A stretch of DNA of 49,684 nt from Rhodothermaceae bacterium Tc-Br11_B2g6_7 (GCA_001564055.1 LKNB01000018.1:1-49684); one strand, 5' to 3'; counted from the first letter of the stretch, positions 1-9,258 are shown. Made by a program: numbers and translations. Notes: generated from the sequence alone by a model not told the origin.

Positions 1-617
1 GTGACCCCCGATTCTGGATCCGCGACTTGCTGCGACAGATCGAGCCGCTGATTGAGTTCTACCGAGCTCACCGACACGACCAGCCCACCGCCGACCTTGA
101 TGCGGTCGGTTAATTGATAGGCCACCGAGGGCTGAATGTAGATGGTCTGCAGGTTATTGTCGAACCCCAGCACCGCCCCCCGGAAATCGGCGGGCCACCG
201 GGTGTTGAGGCCAAACGGGACGTAGACCCCAAGGCCGAGGCCCAAGCGCTCTGTGGCGCCGTAGGCAGCATAGACGTGCGGGACGACGGAAACGGGGCTA
301 TCGACATCCGTCGACTCTCCGGTGTCGTCGGCCGTGTAATCGCCTACCTGAACGATATTGGTGACCCCGCCGCTGAGCGTCCAGCCGCTGAGGCCGGCCA
401 AACCGGCAGGGTTGAAGTAGATGGAGGAGCCATCCCCGCACGGGTTAGCTACCGCGGTGCCGCCGCGCCCAGACGCGCACGTGCCCTGCTCGAAGATCCC
501 GAAGCCCTGGGCGTAGGTCTCCTGGACGGTAAGAAAACAAAGGCTCAAGACGAGTAGAACACTCGCCAACAGAGGACGCCATTGACGATGGGCTGGCAGA
601 TGGTAAGATTGCTGCAT
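1..617 (-). CDS. FadL/OmpP1-type outer-membrane transport protein, N-terminal part
   Basis: The gene runs off the left edge of the window, so only its first 205 or so codons are present. Translation from the ATG at 617 gives a hydrophobic signal peptide (residues about 14-35) ending in TYA before QGFG. It is followed by a Gly-rich N-terminus with the family signature SIYFNPAGLAGL and then amphipathic, Gly/aromatic beta strands. FadL/TodX proteins are 14-strand outer-membrane barrels that take up hydrophobic compounds such as long-chain fatty acids; the actual substrate here cannot be told. It lies downstream of a trpB-like gene but behind that gene's terminator, so it probably has its own promoter. 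A 15-bp palindrome sits 54 bp upstream of the start. The family call is fairly secure from the NPAGL motif; the specificity is not. Confidence 0.8.
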   Translation of the reverse strand, partial: MQQSYHLPAHRQWRPLLASVLLVLSLCFLTVQETYAQGFGIFEQGTCASGRGGTAVANPCGDGSSIYFNPAGLAGLSGWTLSGGVTNIVQVGDYTADDTGESTDVDSPVSVVPHVYAAYGATERLGLGLGVYVPFGLNTRWPADFRGAVLGFDNNLQTIYIQPSVAYQLTDRIKVGGGLVVSVSSVELNQRLDLSQQVADPESGV

Positions 618-933
618 AATGCACCTTAGGGAATGATCAAAGGGGTACCGGGAGAACGCAGGGGCGGTTGGTTAACGACGTTAACAACATCATAACATAT
701 CCGGTAAAACGCAAGTTCGAAGCGCTTCCAATATGCAGGGCGCATGCATCAAAATTGATAAAGGATAAAATATCTGGGGGAGTCCCTTCAGAGAGTTTGG
801 GTGAAGATCGACTGAGGTGTGTCGCGTAATACGCGATGCTTCCTCGGCATCGCTGGGACAGTGGCGTGTCGTTGGAACAGGATGGATGCCATCAGCGGCT
901 ATTGCAACCACGACCCCTCGCGTGCAGGGCTAC
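618..933. other. gene-free stretch upstream of the FadL-type gene
   Basis: About 316 bp between the FadL-type start and the trpB-like terminator. I see no convincing coding frame: the short frames here have no family resemblance and mixed codon use. It holds two palindromes, the 15-bp dyad at 671-685 and GAAGCGCTTC at 719-728, and is more AT-rich than the neighbouring genes. It most likely contains the promoter of the minus-strand porin gene, but I could not pick a clear -35/-10 pair. Confidence 0.5.
671..685. promoter_or_regulatory. perfect 15-bp dyad, candidate operator
   Basis: GTTAACG and CGTTAAC form a perfect inverted repeat around a single central A. It lies 54 bp upstream of the FadL-type start codon, where a transcription factor could act on the promoter. 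The regulator is unknown and the site is defined only by its symmetry. Confidence 0.4.
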
Positions 934-967
934 AAAAAAGCCCGTGCCTTCGGAGAAAGACACGGGC
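934..967 (-). terminator. intrinsic terminator of the trpB-like gene
   Basis: On the minus strand a 7-bp stem GCCCGTG/CACGGGC (940-946 with 961-967) with a 14-nt loop is followed by six T residues (plus-strand A run 934-939). It lies 37 bp past the stop codon of the tryptophan synthase gene and is a textbook intrinsic terminator. Confidence 0.85.
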
Positions 968-1004
968 GTTAGCCACGGAACAGAGACTGGTGAAAGGGTG
1001 GCAT

Positions 1005-2378
1005 TTACTCCACGGCGGGAACGGCCTCCAGCGCCGCGTCCATTTCCCGGTCGTCCATCTCATAGTCCTCCAGGCGTCCGTTCATGTAGTCGTCGTACGC
1101 GCTGAGGTCGAAGTTGCCGTGGCCGCACAGGTTAAAGACAATGGTGCGAGGTTCGCCAGCTTCTTTCGCGGCCAGGGCTTCTTGCTCGGCGCCCCACACG
1201 GCATGGCCGGCTTCTGGCGCTGGCAGGATGCCCTCGGCTCTGGCAAACTGCTGGTTGCTCTTGAAGATGGCCAGCTGCCCGGCGCTGCGTGCTTCGATAA
1301 TGCCGGCCTCAACCAGCGCACTGATCTGGGGGCTCATGCCGTGGTACCGAAGGCCACCGGAATGAATGGGCGGCGGGACAAAGTCGTGCCCCAGCGTGTG
1401 CATCTTCACGAGCGGGGTCAGGCCGGCGGTGTCGCCATAGTCGTAGGTGTAGCGGCCGCGGGTAAGCGTGGGCGTGGCTTTGGGCTCAACGGCCACAAAA
1501 CGGCTCCGCGGTTGTTCGTGCGGGTTGTCGCCCAGGAAAGGGAAGGCAAACCCACCAAAGTTGCTGCCGCCGCCCGTGCACCCCACCACCACGTCGGGGT
1601 AATCAGCCCCGAAAAGCTCCAGCTGTTTGATCGTCTCCTGCCCAATTACCGTCTGGTGCAAGAGCACATGGTTTAGCACACTGCCCAGCGCGTAGCGGGT
1701 GGTGTCTTCACTGGCGGCCCGCTCTACCGCCTCACTGATAGCGATGCCGAGGCTGCCCGTGGTCTCTGGCGTGCGCTCCAGCACGCGCCGCCCCGCATCG
1801 GTGGTATCGCTGGGGGAGGGCGTCACCGTCGCGTCCCAGGTCTCCATCAAGATGCGGCGGTAGGGCTTCTGCTCGTAGCTCACGCGCACCATGTACACAT
1901 CGCAGGCCACGTCAAACATCTGGCAGGCAAAGCTGAGCGCGCTGCCCCATTGCCCGGCGCCCGTCTCCGTAGTGATGCGCTTCGTCCCAGCCTCCGCGTT
2001 ATAATAGGCCTGCGGGACGGCCGTGTTGGGTTTGTGGCTGCCTGTGGGGCTCACGCCCTCGTACTTGTAGTAAATCTTAGCGGGGGTGTCCAGGGCTTTC
2101 TCCCAGGCACGCGCTCGGTACAGCGGGGTGGGACGCCAGAGCCGATACACCTCCTGCACGCGCTCGGGGATTTCGATCTCCCGCTCGGTGCTCATCTCCT
2201 GCTCAATGAGCGCGGGTGGAAAGAGTGCGCCAAGGTCGTCCGGGGTAATGTTCTCCTTTGTCATAGGATGCCGCACGGAGGGCAGGTCGATGCCAAACGT
2301 GGGCAGGTCGGCGTTGATGTTGTACCAGTGGGTCGGCGCATCGGCCTCGGACAGTACAATTTTTGTTGGTTGAGCCAT
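1005..2378 (-). CDS. trpB: TrpB2-type tryptophan synthase beta chain
   Basis: The 457-residue product is a fold-type II PLP enzyme of the long TrpB2 class, which makes L-tryptophan from indole (or indole-like substrates) and serine. The PLP lysine is in the motif GSHKPNTA, followed by the TGAGQWG substrate loop and the Gly-rich phosphate-binding loop [10 protein letters not shown]. The N-terminus carries the extension typical of TrpB2 (start near MAQPTKIVL, then WYNINADLP). I chose the ATG at 2378 because the open frame upstream to 2444 encodes residues unlike the family. No trpA is adjacent, as is common for TrpB2, so it may salvage free indole rather than work in the alpha2-beta2 complex. 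It is followed by a strong terminator. A canonical TrpB1 elsewhere in the genome cannot be excluded. Confidence 0.92.
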   Translation of the reverse strand: MAQPTKIVLSEADAPTHWYNINADLPTFGIDLPSVRHPMTKENITPDDLGALFPPALIEQEMSTEREIEIPERVQEVYRLWRPTPLYRARAWEKALDTPAKIYYKYEGVSPTGSHKPNTAVPQAYYNAEAGTKRITTETGAGQWGSALSFACQMFDVACDVYMVRVSYEQKPYRRILMETWDATVTPSPSDTTDAGRRVLERTPETTGSLGIAISEAVERAASEDTTRYALGSVLNHVLLHQTVIGQETIKQLELFGADYPDVVVGCTGGGSNFGGFAFPFLGDNPHEQPRSRFVAVEPKATPTLTRGRYTYDYGDTAGLTPLVKMHTLGHDFVPPPIHSGGLRYHGMSPQISALVEAGIIEARSAGQLAIFKSNQQFARAEGILPAPEAGHAVWGAEQEALAAKEAGEPRTIVFNLCGHGNFDLSAYDDYMNGRLEDYEMDDREMDAALEAVPAVE

Positions 2379-2489
2379 AAAGCGAAAGAGGTTATGGGAA
2401 AGATGGAAGAAGTGTAGCCTATCAAACATACGCCCCGCCTGCAAGCGCTTCCGCCTGCCAGGACGACATAATCCCGTTACTCGTGCGAG

Positions 2490-3155
2490 CTATGCCGCAT
2501 CGGCGAAGAGGGAAAGCAGCCCGTCCAGCGTCTCGATGCGATGATCTGGGGCGGGGTAGAGGGGGCTGTAGGTGCTGCCCGGGCGGGCGACAAAAACGGT
2601 CTCGAGCCCGGCAGCGTCTGCGCCGTGGATATCCCAGTCGTGCGCGGCGATCATCACGCAATCGGCGGGCGCTACCTTGAGGACGTCAGCGGCATGGCGA
2701 TAAGGGCGGGGGCCGGGCTTGTGCTGCCCGACGGCATCGGCCGAGAGGACGTGCGTGAAATACTTGTCGAGCGTTGCGTGCTGCAATTGCTGTGCTACCG
2801 CCGTCGCCGTGCCGTTGGTGAGGGCGACAAGGCGAAACCCTCGGGTATGCAGCTGGTGGAGGGTATAGGGCACATCGGGGAAGGCAGGGAGGGCCGTCAC
2901 TCCGTCCATGAGCGCCTCGACCTCCTCGGAGGTGGTCGGAACGTCGGGGTCCAAGGCCTCCATTGAAGCCCGCGCCAGCGTGCCGAAATCACGATGCGTG
3001 CCGGCGCCCAGGCCCACCAGCCACCATTCCTTCAGCTGACGGAACCACACCTTCCGCAACGCCGCATCTCCTCGGTAGGCGCTAAAGAACGGGTCGAGCG
3101 CTGACAGGTCAAGCAGCGTCTCGTTCACATCAAAAATCAGCGTCCGGTAGCTCAT
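2490..3155 (-). CDS. HAD-family hydrolase, haloacid dehalogenase type II-like
   Basis: The 221-residue protein has the HAD nucleophile motif FDVNETLLD (Asp9), a helical cap, motif II with LTNGTA, and the late Lys/Asp motifs (HKPGPRPY, MIAAHDWDIHGA). The DVN-TLLD start and the DWDIHGA segment match L-2-haloacid dehalogenase-like proteins, which cleave 2-haloalkanoic acids through an aspartyl ester. Many members of this group act on phosphate esters or have unknown substrates, so the substrate is open. Its ATG overlaps the stop of the upstream gene by 4 bp (ATGA), so the two are probably translationally coupled. The length is normal for the family. Confidence 0.85.
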   Translation of the reverse strand: MSYRTLIFDVNETLLDLSALDPFFSAYRGDAALRKVWFRQLKEWWLVGLGAGTHRDFGTLARASMEALDPDVPTTSEEVEALMDGVTALPAFPDVPYTLHQLHTRGFRLVALTNGTATAVAQQLQHATLDKYFTHVLSADAVGQHKPGPRPYRHAADVLKVAPADCVMIAAHDWDIHGADAAGLETVFVARPGSTYSPLYPAPDHRIETLDGLLSLFADAA

Positions 3156-3592
3156 GCGTTCTCTTCCGAGGGGACGCCGGTATTCGCGTTGCCATTGGCC
3201 GCATCTGTACTCACCACGAGCTCGTCTGGTACATCATTACGCTGCGGTTCGGGGTTTACGAGCCCGCCTGTGATGGGGGTCTCCAGCGCGGTCACGAAAT
3301 GCGCAATCGTAGAGAACAGGAAATCCTGCTGAAACTCAAACATGTCACGGGAGAAGCCCAGATGCTCGCCCTTGTGCGCGGGGGCTACATCGAGGTAGTA
3401 GACGCGTGGCCAGTCGGGGAACTGCGCCTGTGCTTTCCGTAAGAGACTGAAGGCTTCGGTCGCCGCGTCCTCAAAGGAATGTTCTTGCAGCACCACCTGA
3501 TAAATCGACACGGTATTGTCGAAGTTCATGTGGACGCCGGGCGCATCGGGCTTGTTGTACTCGGGCTCAAAGGCCGGGCCATCGGAAGCCAT
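3152..3592 (-). CDS. conserved-looking protein of unknown function
   Basis: I do not recognise this 146-residue protein. It has no signal peptide or membrane segment and is acidic. It contains alternating helix/strand-like segments (VSIYQVVLQEH, then AFSLLRKAQ, then VYYLDVAPAHKGE) and a low-complexity Asn/Thr/Glu-rich tail. I start it at the ATG at 3592 because the upstream in-frame extension to 3637 is a Leu run that looks non-coding. Its end overlaps the HAD gene by 4 bp, which indicates a two-gene operon. The HAKGE-like segment and strong local patterning suggest a folded soluble protein. No function is proposed. Confidence 0.7.
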   Translation of the reverse strand: MASDGPAFEPEYNKPDAPGVHMNFDNTVSIYQVVLQEHSFEDAATEAFSLLRKAQAQFPDWPRVYYLDVAPAHKGEHLGFSRDMFEFQQDFLFSTIAHFVTALETPITGGLVNPEPQRNDVPDELVVSTDAANGNANTGVPSEENA

Positions 3593-3764
3593 AGATAAAA
3601 GAAGGAGTAATGGGGCAATAAGCGGCTCTTCGCCCAACGGCTTCCGGAGGGGAAGGATTCTGGCGGTCAGCCAAATCCCACCGCGTGTTCACGGCCGGCG
3701 CGGAACGGAAGCGCCCAGGCGATGGTCTTTTCTGTACCCATTTAATCCACAATTGCTAAGCGCT

Positions 3765-4094
3765 ATGGCTACCAACTCACCCGCGGATTTTGAAGACAGC
3801 CGGTTTGACTACGGAGAGCGCGTTCGGGTGCTGCTCCGCCATCCCACCCACGGGTTTGTGATGGGCGAGGCGGAAGGTGTGTGTTACGGCCGTGAGACCG
3901 ATATTGACGTCTCAAAAGATGGCGAGGAGCCGCGGTACCGGACGCTCGTCTGGGTGAAGGAGATGGAAGGGTACAAGAAGCCCTCAGAGGTGCCAGGGGC
4001 CGACCCGGAGCCCGTGCGCGAAGCTTGGTTCGACGAGGCCGCGCTGCGCAAGCGCGACGTGCCGGACCCGTTGGAAGGCGTATCTTGGAATTGA
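3765..4094 (+). CDS. small protein of unknown function upstream of a helicase
   Basis: A 109-residue soluble, acidic protein. The frame is open further upstream, but the ATG at 3765 (MATNSPADFED) is where family-like acidic sequence begins. The middle reads RVRVLLRHPTHGFVMGEAEG then VCYGRETDIDVS and YRTLVWVKEMEG, which looks like a small beta-barrel or SH3-like fold. I do not recognise the family. It ends 16 bp before the helicase gene, so the two are likely cotranscribed, and a role as a helicase partner is a possible inference without direct support. Confidence 0.7.
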   Translation: MATNSPADFEDSRFDYGERVRVLLRHPTHGFVMGEAEGVCYGRETDIDVSKDGEEPRYRTLVWVKEMEGYKKPSEVPGADPEPVREAWFDEAALRKRDVPDPLEGVSWN

Positions 4095-4110
4095 ACCTAT
4101 CCTGCCATTC

Positions 4111-5355
4111 ATGCCGGAGCTATCCACCCACCAGTCCGAGGCCTTTGCGGAAGTCCGCGAACGCCTGTTCAAGGGCGAGCGGTACACCTCACTGAACGGC
4201 TATGCTGGCACAGGGAAGACGTTTCTCATCGGCCGCCTGGTGGAGGAGCTCCTGGGTGAAGACGAAAACGTGTGCCTCTGCGCCCCCACCCACAAGGCGG
4301 CCCAGGTCGCTGGCGAGATGATTCGGGGCGACCTCCGCCCGCAAACGCTGCATGCGCTGCTCGGGCTGCGGCTGGTGCCCGACCTCAACGGGGGGTACGA
4401 GCTGGTCCCCGAGCGCGACCGCGATTTACCGGAGGATGCGACGGTCATCGTGGATGAGGCATCAATGGTAGGCGCCGCGGAGTGGGCGGCGATTCAAGAG
4501 GCCCGCGGGCTGGTCTGGCTGTTCGTTGGCGATCCTGCGCAGTTGCCTCCGGTGAACGAGGATCCGTCGCCGGCCCTGCAGCAACCGGGGCCGCTCCTGG
4601 AGGAGGTGGTGCGGCAAGAGCGCGAGAATCCTATTCTTTCGCTGGCAACAAACCTGCGTAACGGCGCGCAGGATTTTGCATCAGCCTTTACCTCGGGTGC
4701 GGGGGTGGCCGTCACGAACCGACGGCAGGCGCTGATCGACAGTGCCGTGCGAGCGTTCGAGACCGACACTTTTCAGGATGACCCGGCCTATGCCCGCATC
4801 CTGGCGTATCGGAACCGGACCGTCCGGGCCTACAACCGGCAGGTACGCACGGCACTGTTCGGCGACACCGCGCCGCGGTTTTCGCCGGGGGAGTGGCTCG
4901 TCGCGCGCGACAGCTGGTTCATTGAAGGCGTGCCGCTCCTCACCAATAGCGAGGAGGTGCGCGTGGTATCCACGACGCAAACCAAGGAGGATGACGACGA
5001 CCTGGGGCGCTGGACGGTCTGGCAATTGGAGATTGCCGGTCCAGACGATGTAAACCCGCGTGAGATTACGGTGCTGCACGAGTCGGAAGAAGAGCGCTAC
5101 CAGGAGCGCCTGGCCCGCTTTCGGAAGGAAGCCAAGGCCGGCGAGCGGGACTGGGAGCTGTACTACAGGCTGCGAGAGCACTTTGCCTCCGTCGATTACG
5201 CGTATGCCTCAACCATCCACAAGGCGCAAGGCTCTACCTACCACACCTGCTTTTTAGACGTGCGGGATACGCGGGTAGCTCCGGAACGCGATCGGCAGCC
5301 GCTGCTGTATGTGGCCGCGACGCGCCCGGCCCACCGGCTCGCCATATTGGTGTGA
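4111..5355 (+). CDS. SF1B DNA helicase, Dda/RecD2-like
   Basis: The 414-residue protein is an ATP-driven 5'-3' DNA helicase of superfamily 1B by its motifs. The Walker A is GYAGTGKTFL with Lys36, followed by CAPTHKAA (motif Ia), VIVDEASMVG (motif II), FVGDPAQLPPV (motif III), a late YAYASTIHKAQGST (motif V) and YVAATRPAHRL (motif VI). It lacks the long N-terminal domain of RecD2 and is close in size to phage Dda, so it is a minimal stand-alone helicase. A beta-rich insertion between the two RecA domains (around residues 270-345) has the OB/SH3-type character seen in this group. A likely role is handling of stalled forks or repair intermediates. Its end is only 4 bp from the convergent gene at 5360. 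Confidence 0.88.
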   Translation: MPELSTHQSEAFAEVRERLFKGERYTSLNGYAGTGKTFLIGRLVEELLGEDENVCLCAPTHKAAQVAGEMIRGDLRPQTLHALLGLRLVPDLNGGYELVPERDRDLPEDATVIVDEASMVGAAEWAAIQEARGLVWLFVGDPAQLPPVNEDPSPALQQPGPLLEEVVRQERENPILSLATNLRNGAQDFASAFTSGAGVAVTNRRQALIDSAVRAFETDTFQDDPAYARILAYRNRTVRAYNRQVRTALFGDTAPRFSPGEWLVARDSWFIEGVPLLTNSEEVRVVSTTQTKEDDDDLGRWTVWQLEIAGPDDVNPREITVLHESEEERYQERLARFRKEAKAGERDWELYYRLREHFASVDYAYASTIHKAQGSTYHTCFLDVRDTRVAPERDRQPLLYVAATRPAHRLAILV

Positions 5356-5359
5356 ACGG

Positions 5360-6016
5360 TCAGTGCGCATGGCCGCCGTGCGAATGCACCGGCGCATCGC
5401 CTGCGCCAGCCTCCTGCAGGGTTTCCAGTGCTCTAAACGAGCCAGTAACGTTGTACGCGGTCCCCTCGGGCGTTTCCATTTCGTACGTAACCGATCCGTG
5501 GGCTACGTGGGTGAACGGGGCTTCGTCCACGCCCTCTTTTGTCAGGCCGCCTGGTAAGTCGTCCACCTCATGAACCGGGGTCACCTCATGAATGGTGAGG
5601 GTGCCCGAGGCCACCCGAAGACGCGTGATCGCAGGATTCGTGGTGAACGCAGCCAGCGTCACGAAGCGATCTTCCGGCAGATCCGCAAACCCATCGTCGA
5701 TGCTTTCGATATCGCCCAGCGAGGCTGCGGCGTCGTAGGTGCCAGGTGCGAGTGCGCGTTGCCGGGTGAGCAGGCTCAGCATCAGCGAGACCTCACCGGC
5801 CTCGGCGGTGAGTTGTAGCTCCAGCAGGTGATCGTCCTCGTCAACAAGGACATGCGCCAGCGCTGACCCTTCAAATGAGGCCGTTTGTCCCTCAGAGGCG
5901 ACCGTCGCCTCGAACGGGAAGTACAGGTCTTGCGCCTGCGCTCCTCCGCTAAGGAGCCCGCAGCAGAGCACCACCGTGAAGCAGAAAACCGTGAGGCAGA
6001 AGGAGGAAGTACGCAT
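5360..6016 (-). CDS. secreted protein of unknown function with His-rich C-terminus
   Basis: The 218-residue precursor begins with a clear Sec signal peptide (hydrophobic residues about 8-22, cleavage after AQA near residue 28). The mature part is acidic and beta-rich with repeated amphipathic strands, and ends in a short His cluster, HSHGGHAH. I do not recognise a family. The fold and size resemble small periplasmic or surface proteins of unknown function in Bacteroidota relatives. The His tail could bind a transition metal, but no metal-uptake gene is adjacent. It is transcribed away from the complex I genes with about 300 bp between their start codons. Confidence 0.72.
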   Translation of the reverse strand: MRTSSFCLTVFCFTVVLCCGLLSGGAQAQDLYFPFEATVASEGQTASFEGSALAHVLVDEDDHLLELQLTAEAGEVSLMLSLLTRQRALAPGTYDAAASLGDIESIDDGFADLPEDRFVTLAAFTTNPAITRLRVASGTLTIHEVTPVHEVDDLPGGLTKEGVDEAPFTHVAHGSVTYEMETPEGTAYNVTGSFRALETLQEAGAGDAPVHSHGGHAH

Positions 6017-6313
6017 GGCTATGGAGCGGAAATGTGCGAGTGCGGTACGAGGGCGAGGCCTCTACCGTGATTCAACGAAAGTCCATTAGAAACGTCCCTG
6101 GAATGATCGTCGGGGGACGCCATTTGTGCTCACGATCGCCTATGTTCTGTTTCACGAACGGCGCGTGCCCAACAGCGGTTTGGCGGGCGCAGGGCGCGTT
6201 TTGCTTAACGCGATCTTTGCTTGTCCCTACTGACGGCGTTAGGTAAGTTCCATTCTGTTTGGTACACCCGCTGCGGTGCCGCTACACCTGAGTGCAATCC
6301 GCCCACCCCTCGC

Positions 6314-6823
6314 ATGATCCAGCAAGTTCTTTTTCTCTTTCTGGCCGTTGTGGCCATCGGCTCGGCGCTCGGCGCGGTACTCGCCCGAAGCCCGATCAAC
6401 AGTGCCCTGTGGATGGTGGTCAACCTGATTGCAGTGGCGGGGCTGTACATTACCCTGAATGCCCTGTTTATCGGCGTCCTGCAGGTGCTGGTGTACGCGG
6501 GTGCTATCATGGTGCCGATCCTTTTTGTGATCATGCTGCTGAACCTGGGGAGCATGCCCGCTCCTTCCGAAATTCAGTGGAAACACGTGGTGGCGTTTAT
6601 TCTGGGCGTAGCCCTGCTCACGCAGTTGGCTTTTGTGCTGGCCATTGGGCTGGATGCGCTGCCCGAGATGTCGGTGAGCGAGGAAGCGGTCGCTGCCTCG
6701 TCTGCTCGTGAGATTGGCAAAATGCTCTTCACGCGCTACGTCCTTCCGTTTGAGATCATCGCGATCTTGTTGCTGGCCGCTACGATTGGCGCCGTCATGT
6801 TTGCCAAGCGCAAGTTTGCCTGA
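6314..6823 (+). CDS. nuoJ: NADH-quinone oxidoreductase subunit J
   Basis: The 169-residue protein has five hydrophobic helices and the conserved NuoJ segment with VYAGAIMVPILFVIMLLNL, the pi-bulge helix of TM3. NuoJ is part of the membrane arm of complex I and links the quinone site to the proton channels. I use the ATG at 6314 (MIQQVLFLF) since the frame upstream lacks hydrophobic family sequence. It heads a cluster nuoJ-K-L-M-(phhB)-N. The preceding 297 bp to the divergent gene contain no gene and must hold the promoter, though I could not identify it with confidence. NuoA-I are not in the window. Confidence 0.93.
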   Translation: MIQQVLFLFLAVVAIGSALGAVLARSPINSALWMVVNLIAVAGLYITLNALFIGVLQVLVYAGAIMVPILFVIMLLNLGSMPAPSEIQWKHVVAFILGVALLTQLAFVLAIGLDALPEMSVSEEAVAASSAREIGKMLFTRYVLPFEIIAILLLAATIGAVMFAKRKFA

Positions 6824-6868
6824 TACCATCCCGCCGCTTTTCTCCTGTTCGACTGAATCTGCCCCCGC

Positions 6869-7174
6869 ATGGAACTGACCGTAAACTGGTACCTCGCGCT
6901 GAGTGCTATTCTCTTCTCCATCGGGGTGATGGGAGTGCTCTTTCGCAGCAATGCGATTGTTATTCTCCTCTCGGTGGAATTGATGCTAAACGCCGTCAAT
7001 GTGTCCATTATTGCCCTGGCGCAGATGATGGCGGACTCCACAGGCCATATCCTCGTCTTTTTTGTGCTGGCGGTGGCTGCTGCTGAAGCCGCCATTGGCC
7101 TGTCGCTGGTGATTGCCCTCTTCCGTACCAAGCCGACGGTTGATGTCAACGAGTTCAACCTGTTAAAGCATTAG
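6869..7174 (+). CDS. nuoK: NADH-quinone oxidoreductase subunit K
   Basis: The 101-residue protein has three transmembrane helices and the two conserved membrane glutamates of NuoK: Glu37 in LLSVELMLNAVN and Glu73 in AAAEAAIGL. These carry protons through the E-channel region of complex I. Length and start are exactly those of the family. It lies 45 bp after nuoJ and 89 bp before the nuoL start, in one transcription unit. Confidence 0.95.
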   Translation: MELTVNWYLALSAILFSIGVMGVLFRSNAIVILLSVELMLNAVNVSIIALAQMMADSTGHILVFFVLAVAAAEAAIGLSLVIALFRTKPTVDVNEFNLLKH

Positions 7175-7263
7175 CACGCTACATGCGGTAGGTGTGGCCC
7201 GGCACGTCGGGCCTGCTGCGCCGCGCGTTTTCCCCTCCACTGTCGCTCGCTTCTTCTTGTCGC

Positions 7264-9258
7264 ATGGACGCCCTACTTGTTCGACTTATCATACTGTTGC
7301 CGCTGGCCGGTGCCATCCTTACGGGGTTGGTGCCGCTGTTTATGCCAGGGCTGCGAAAGAACGAGTCGTTGATCAGCACCATCGGCACGCTCGCCGTAGC
7401 CGTACCGTTTGGGATGGTCGTCTACCTCTTTCTGACGTTCGACGGTAATGCGTTTGTGGCCACCTTCTACACCTGGATGGCCGCGGGCGACCTCTCGGTT
7501 GATTTTGCCTATCGCATCGACCAACTCTCGTTGATCATGGGCCTCGTGGTGCTGGGTGTTGGTACGCTCATCCACGTGTACTCCATCGGTTATATGCACG
7601 GCGATGACGGGTTCTGGAAGTTCTTTTCCTACCTGAACCTGTTCATCTTTGCCATGCTGAACCTCATCCTGGCCGACAACCTGGTCGTGCTCTTCCTCGG
7701 ATGGGAGGGGGTGGGGCTTTGCTCCTTTTTGCTCATTGGATTCTGGTACACGGACCTCAAGAACAGCGCAGCAGCTAACAAGGCCTTTATCGTAAACCGC
7801 ATTGGCGACTTCGCCTTCCTGCTGGCTATGTTTCTGCTGTTCCGGGAACTGGGAGGGCTCGACTTTGACACCCTGCTGAACGGGGTGGATACCCTCAGCA
7901 GCACGACGGTGACCATGGCCGTGCTGCTGCTTTTCCTGGCTGCCACCGGAAAAAGCGCACAGATTCCGCTCTTTGTGTGGCTGCCGGATGCCATGGCGGG
8001 CCCTACGCCGGTGTCCGCCCTTATCCACGCCGCCACCATGGTAACCTCGGGCCTGTACCTGTTGGCACGGATGTCAGACATGGTACTGGCCGCTCCGGGC
8101 GTAATGGTTCTCATCGCCATCGTCGGGGCCTTGACGGCGCTGGTGGCCGCCACCATCGCCATCACGCAAACGGACATCAAACGCGTGCTGGCCTACTCTA
8201 CGGTGTCGCAGCTCGGCTTTATGTTCATGGCCGTAGGTGTAGGCGCTTTTTTCGTGGCCATCTTCCACGTGGTCACCCACGCCTTCTTCAAGGCCCTGCT
8301 TTTCCTCGGCTCCGGTAGTGTGATTCACGGCATGCATGAAGTGGAGCACGACCTGGAGCACGAGGGGCATGATACGTCATCGTTTGATGCGCAGGACATG
8401 CGCACGATGGGTAACCTGAAGGCCTACATGCCGGCTACGCATATCACGTTTTTGATTGCCACGTTGGCAATTGCGGGGATCCCCCTGCTGTCTGGGTTTT
8501 TCTCGAAAGATGAAATCCTGTTTATGGCGTTCCAGGCCGGATACAACGGGATGCCGGTGGCTTATGCCGTCTGGGCCGTTGGTATCCTCACGGCCCTGCT
8601 CACGGCCGTATACATGACGCGGGCGTACGTGCTGACCTTCCGCGGCGAAGAACGCTGGCCCGAAGCGCCTTCTATTGCGCCACATGAGTCTCCGCTGAGC
8701 ATGACGCTCCCGCTTTGGACCTTGGCCATTCTGGCGATTGTGGGGGGGTATATCGGGCTGCCCGGCGTCATCGCGGACGGCGACTGGAACTGGATTCACC
8801 ACTACCTGGCGCAGGACTATGGGGGACCAGTCGCCGACCTGGCAGACAGCGCAGGGTTCTCCCTCCCGCTGGCTTTGAAATGGCTGCTCATTGCTATTGG
8901 CGGCGGCGTGGCCATCCTTGGAGTGAGTCTGGCCTGGGTTGCTTACGACCGCGAGGGCCTGGCCTTTGATGACCGGCTCCGCGAGCGCCTGGGTCCGCTC
9001 TATGGCGTATGGGAGGTGAAGTACCGGCTGGACGAAGTGTACGATGCTGCGCTTGTGAATCCGATTCGCGACATCATGGGGCAAGGATTTGCCAAAGCTG
9101 ATGCCTCGGTAGTGGATGGGGTGGTCAACGGCGCTGCGCGGGGCGCTGCTGCCTTCGGGCGCGTGCTCGGCCGCATCCAGACGGGTGTCATCCAGCGGTA
9201 CGCTGTGATGATGGTCCTGGGGGTGGTCATTGTGATGGCGCTCATCCTGTTTGTATAG
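7264..9258 (+). CDS. nuoL: NADH-quinone oxidoreductase subunit L
   Basis: The 664-residue polytopic protein is the distal antiporter-like subunit of complex I. Visible marks are WEGVGLCSFLLIGFW (the conserved TM5 Glu), LFVWLPDAMAGPTPVSALIHAATMV (TM7-8, written here only in part) and FSKDEILF. A long C-terminal region with the lateral amphipathic helix HL precedes a final TM anchor that ends the protein. I place the start at the ATG 7264 (MDALLVRLI); the longer frame from 7192 adds a Ser/Pro-rich segment unlike the family. It is related to MrpA and MrpD encoded 8-11 kb downstream. Confidence 0.95.
   Translation: MDALLVRLIILLPLAGAILTGLVPLFMPGLRKNESLISTIGTLAVAVPFGMVVYLFLTFDGNAFVATFYTWMAAGDLSVDFAYRIDQLSLIMGLVVLGVGTLIHVYSIGYMHGDDGFWKFFSYLNLFIFAMLNLILADNLVVLFLGWEGVGLCSFLLIGFWYTDLKNSAAANKAFIVNRIGDFAFLLAMFLLFRELGGLDFDTLLNGVDTLSSTTVTMAVLLLFLAATGKSAQIPLFVWLPDAMAGPTPVSALIHAATMVTSGLYLLARMSDMVLAAPGVMVLIAIVGALTALVAATIAITQTDIKRVLAYSTVSQLGFMFMAVGVGAFFVAIFHVVTHAFFKALLFLGSGSVIHGMHEVEHDLEHEGHDTSSFDAQDMRTMGNLKAYMPATHITFLIATLAIAGIPLLSGFFSKDEILFMAFQAGYNGMPVAYAVWAVGILTALLTAVYMTRAYVLTFRGEERWPEAPSIAPHESPLSMTLPLWTLAILAIVGGYIGLPGVIADGDWNWIHHYLAQDYGGPVADLADSAGFSLPLALKWLLIAIGGGVAILGVSLAWVAYDREGLAFDDRLRERLGPLYGVWEVKYRLDEVYDAALVNPIRDIMGQGFAKADASVVDGVVNGAARGAAAFGRVLGRIQTGVIQRYAVMMVLGVVIVMALILFV

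Noticed and set aside
819-1676. Long open frame on the plus strand across the trpB-like gene
   Set aside because: It is antisense to a well-supported TrpB2 gene and crosses its terminator; composition is that of a shadow frame.
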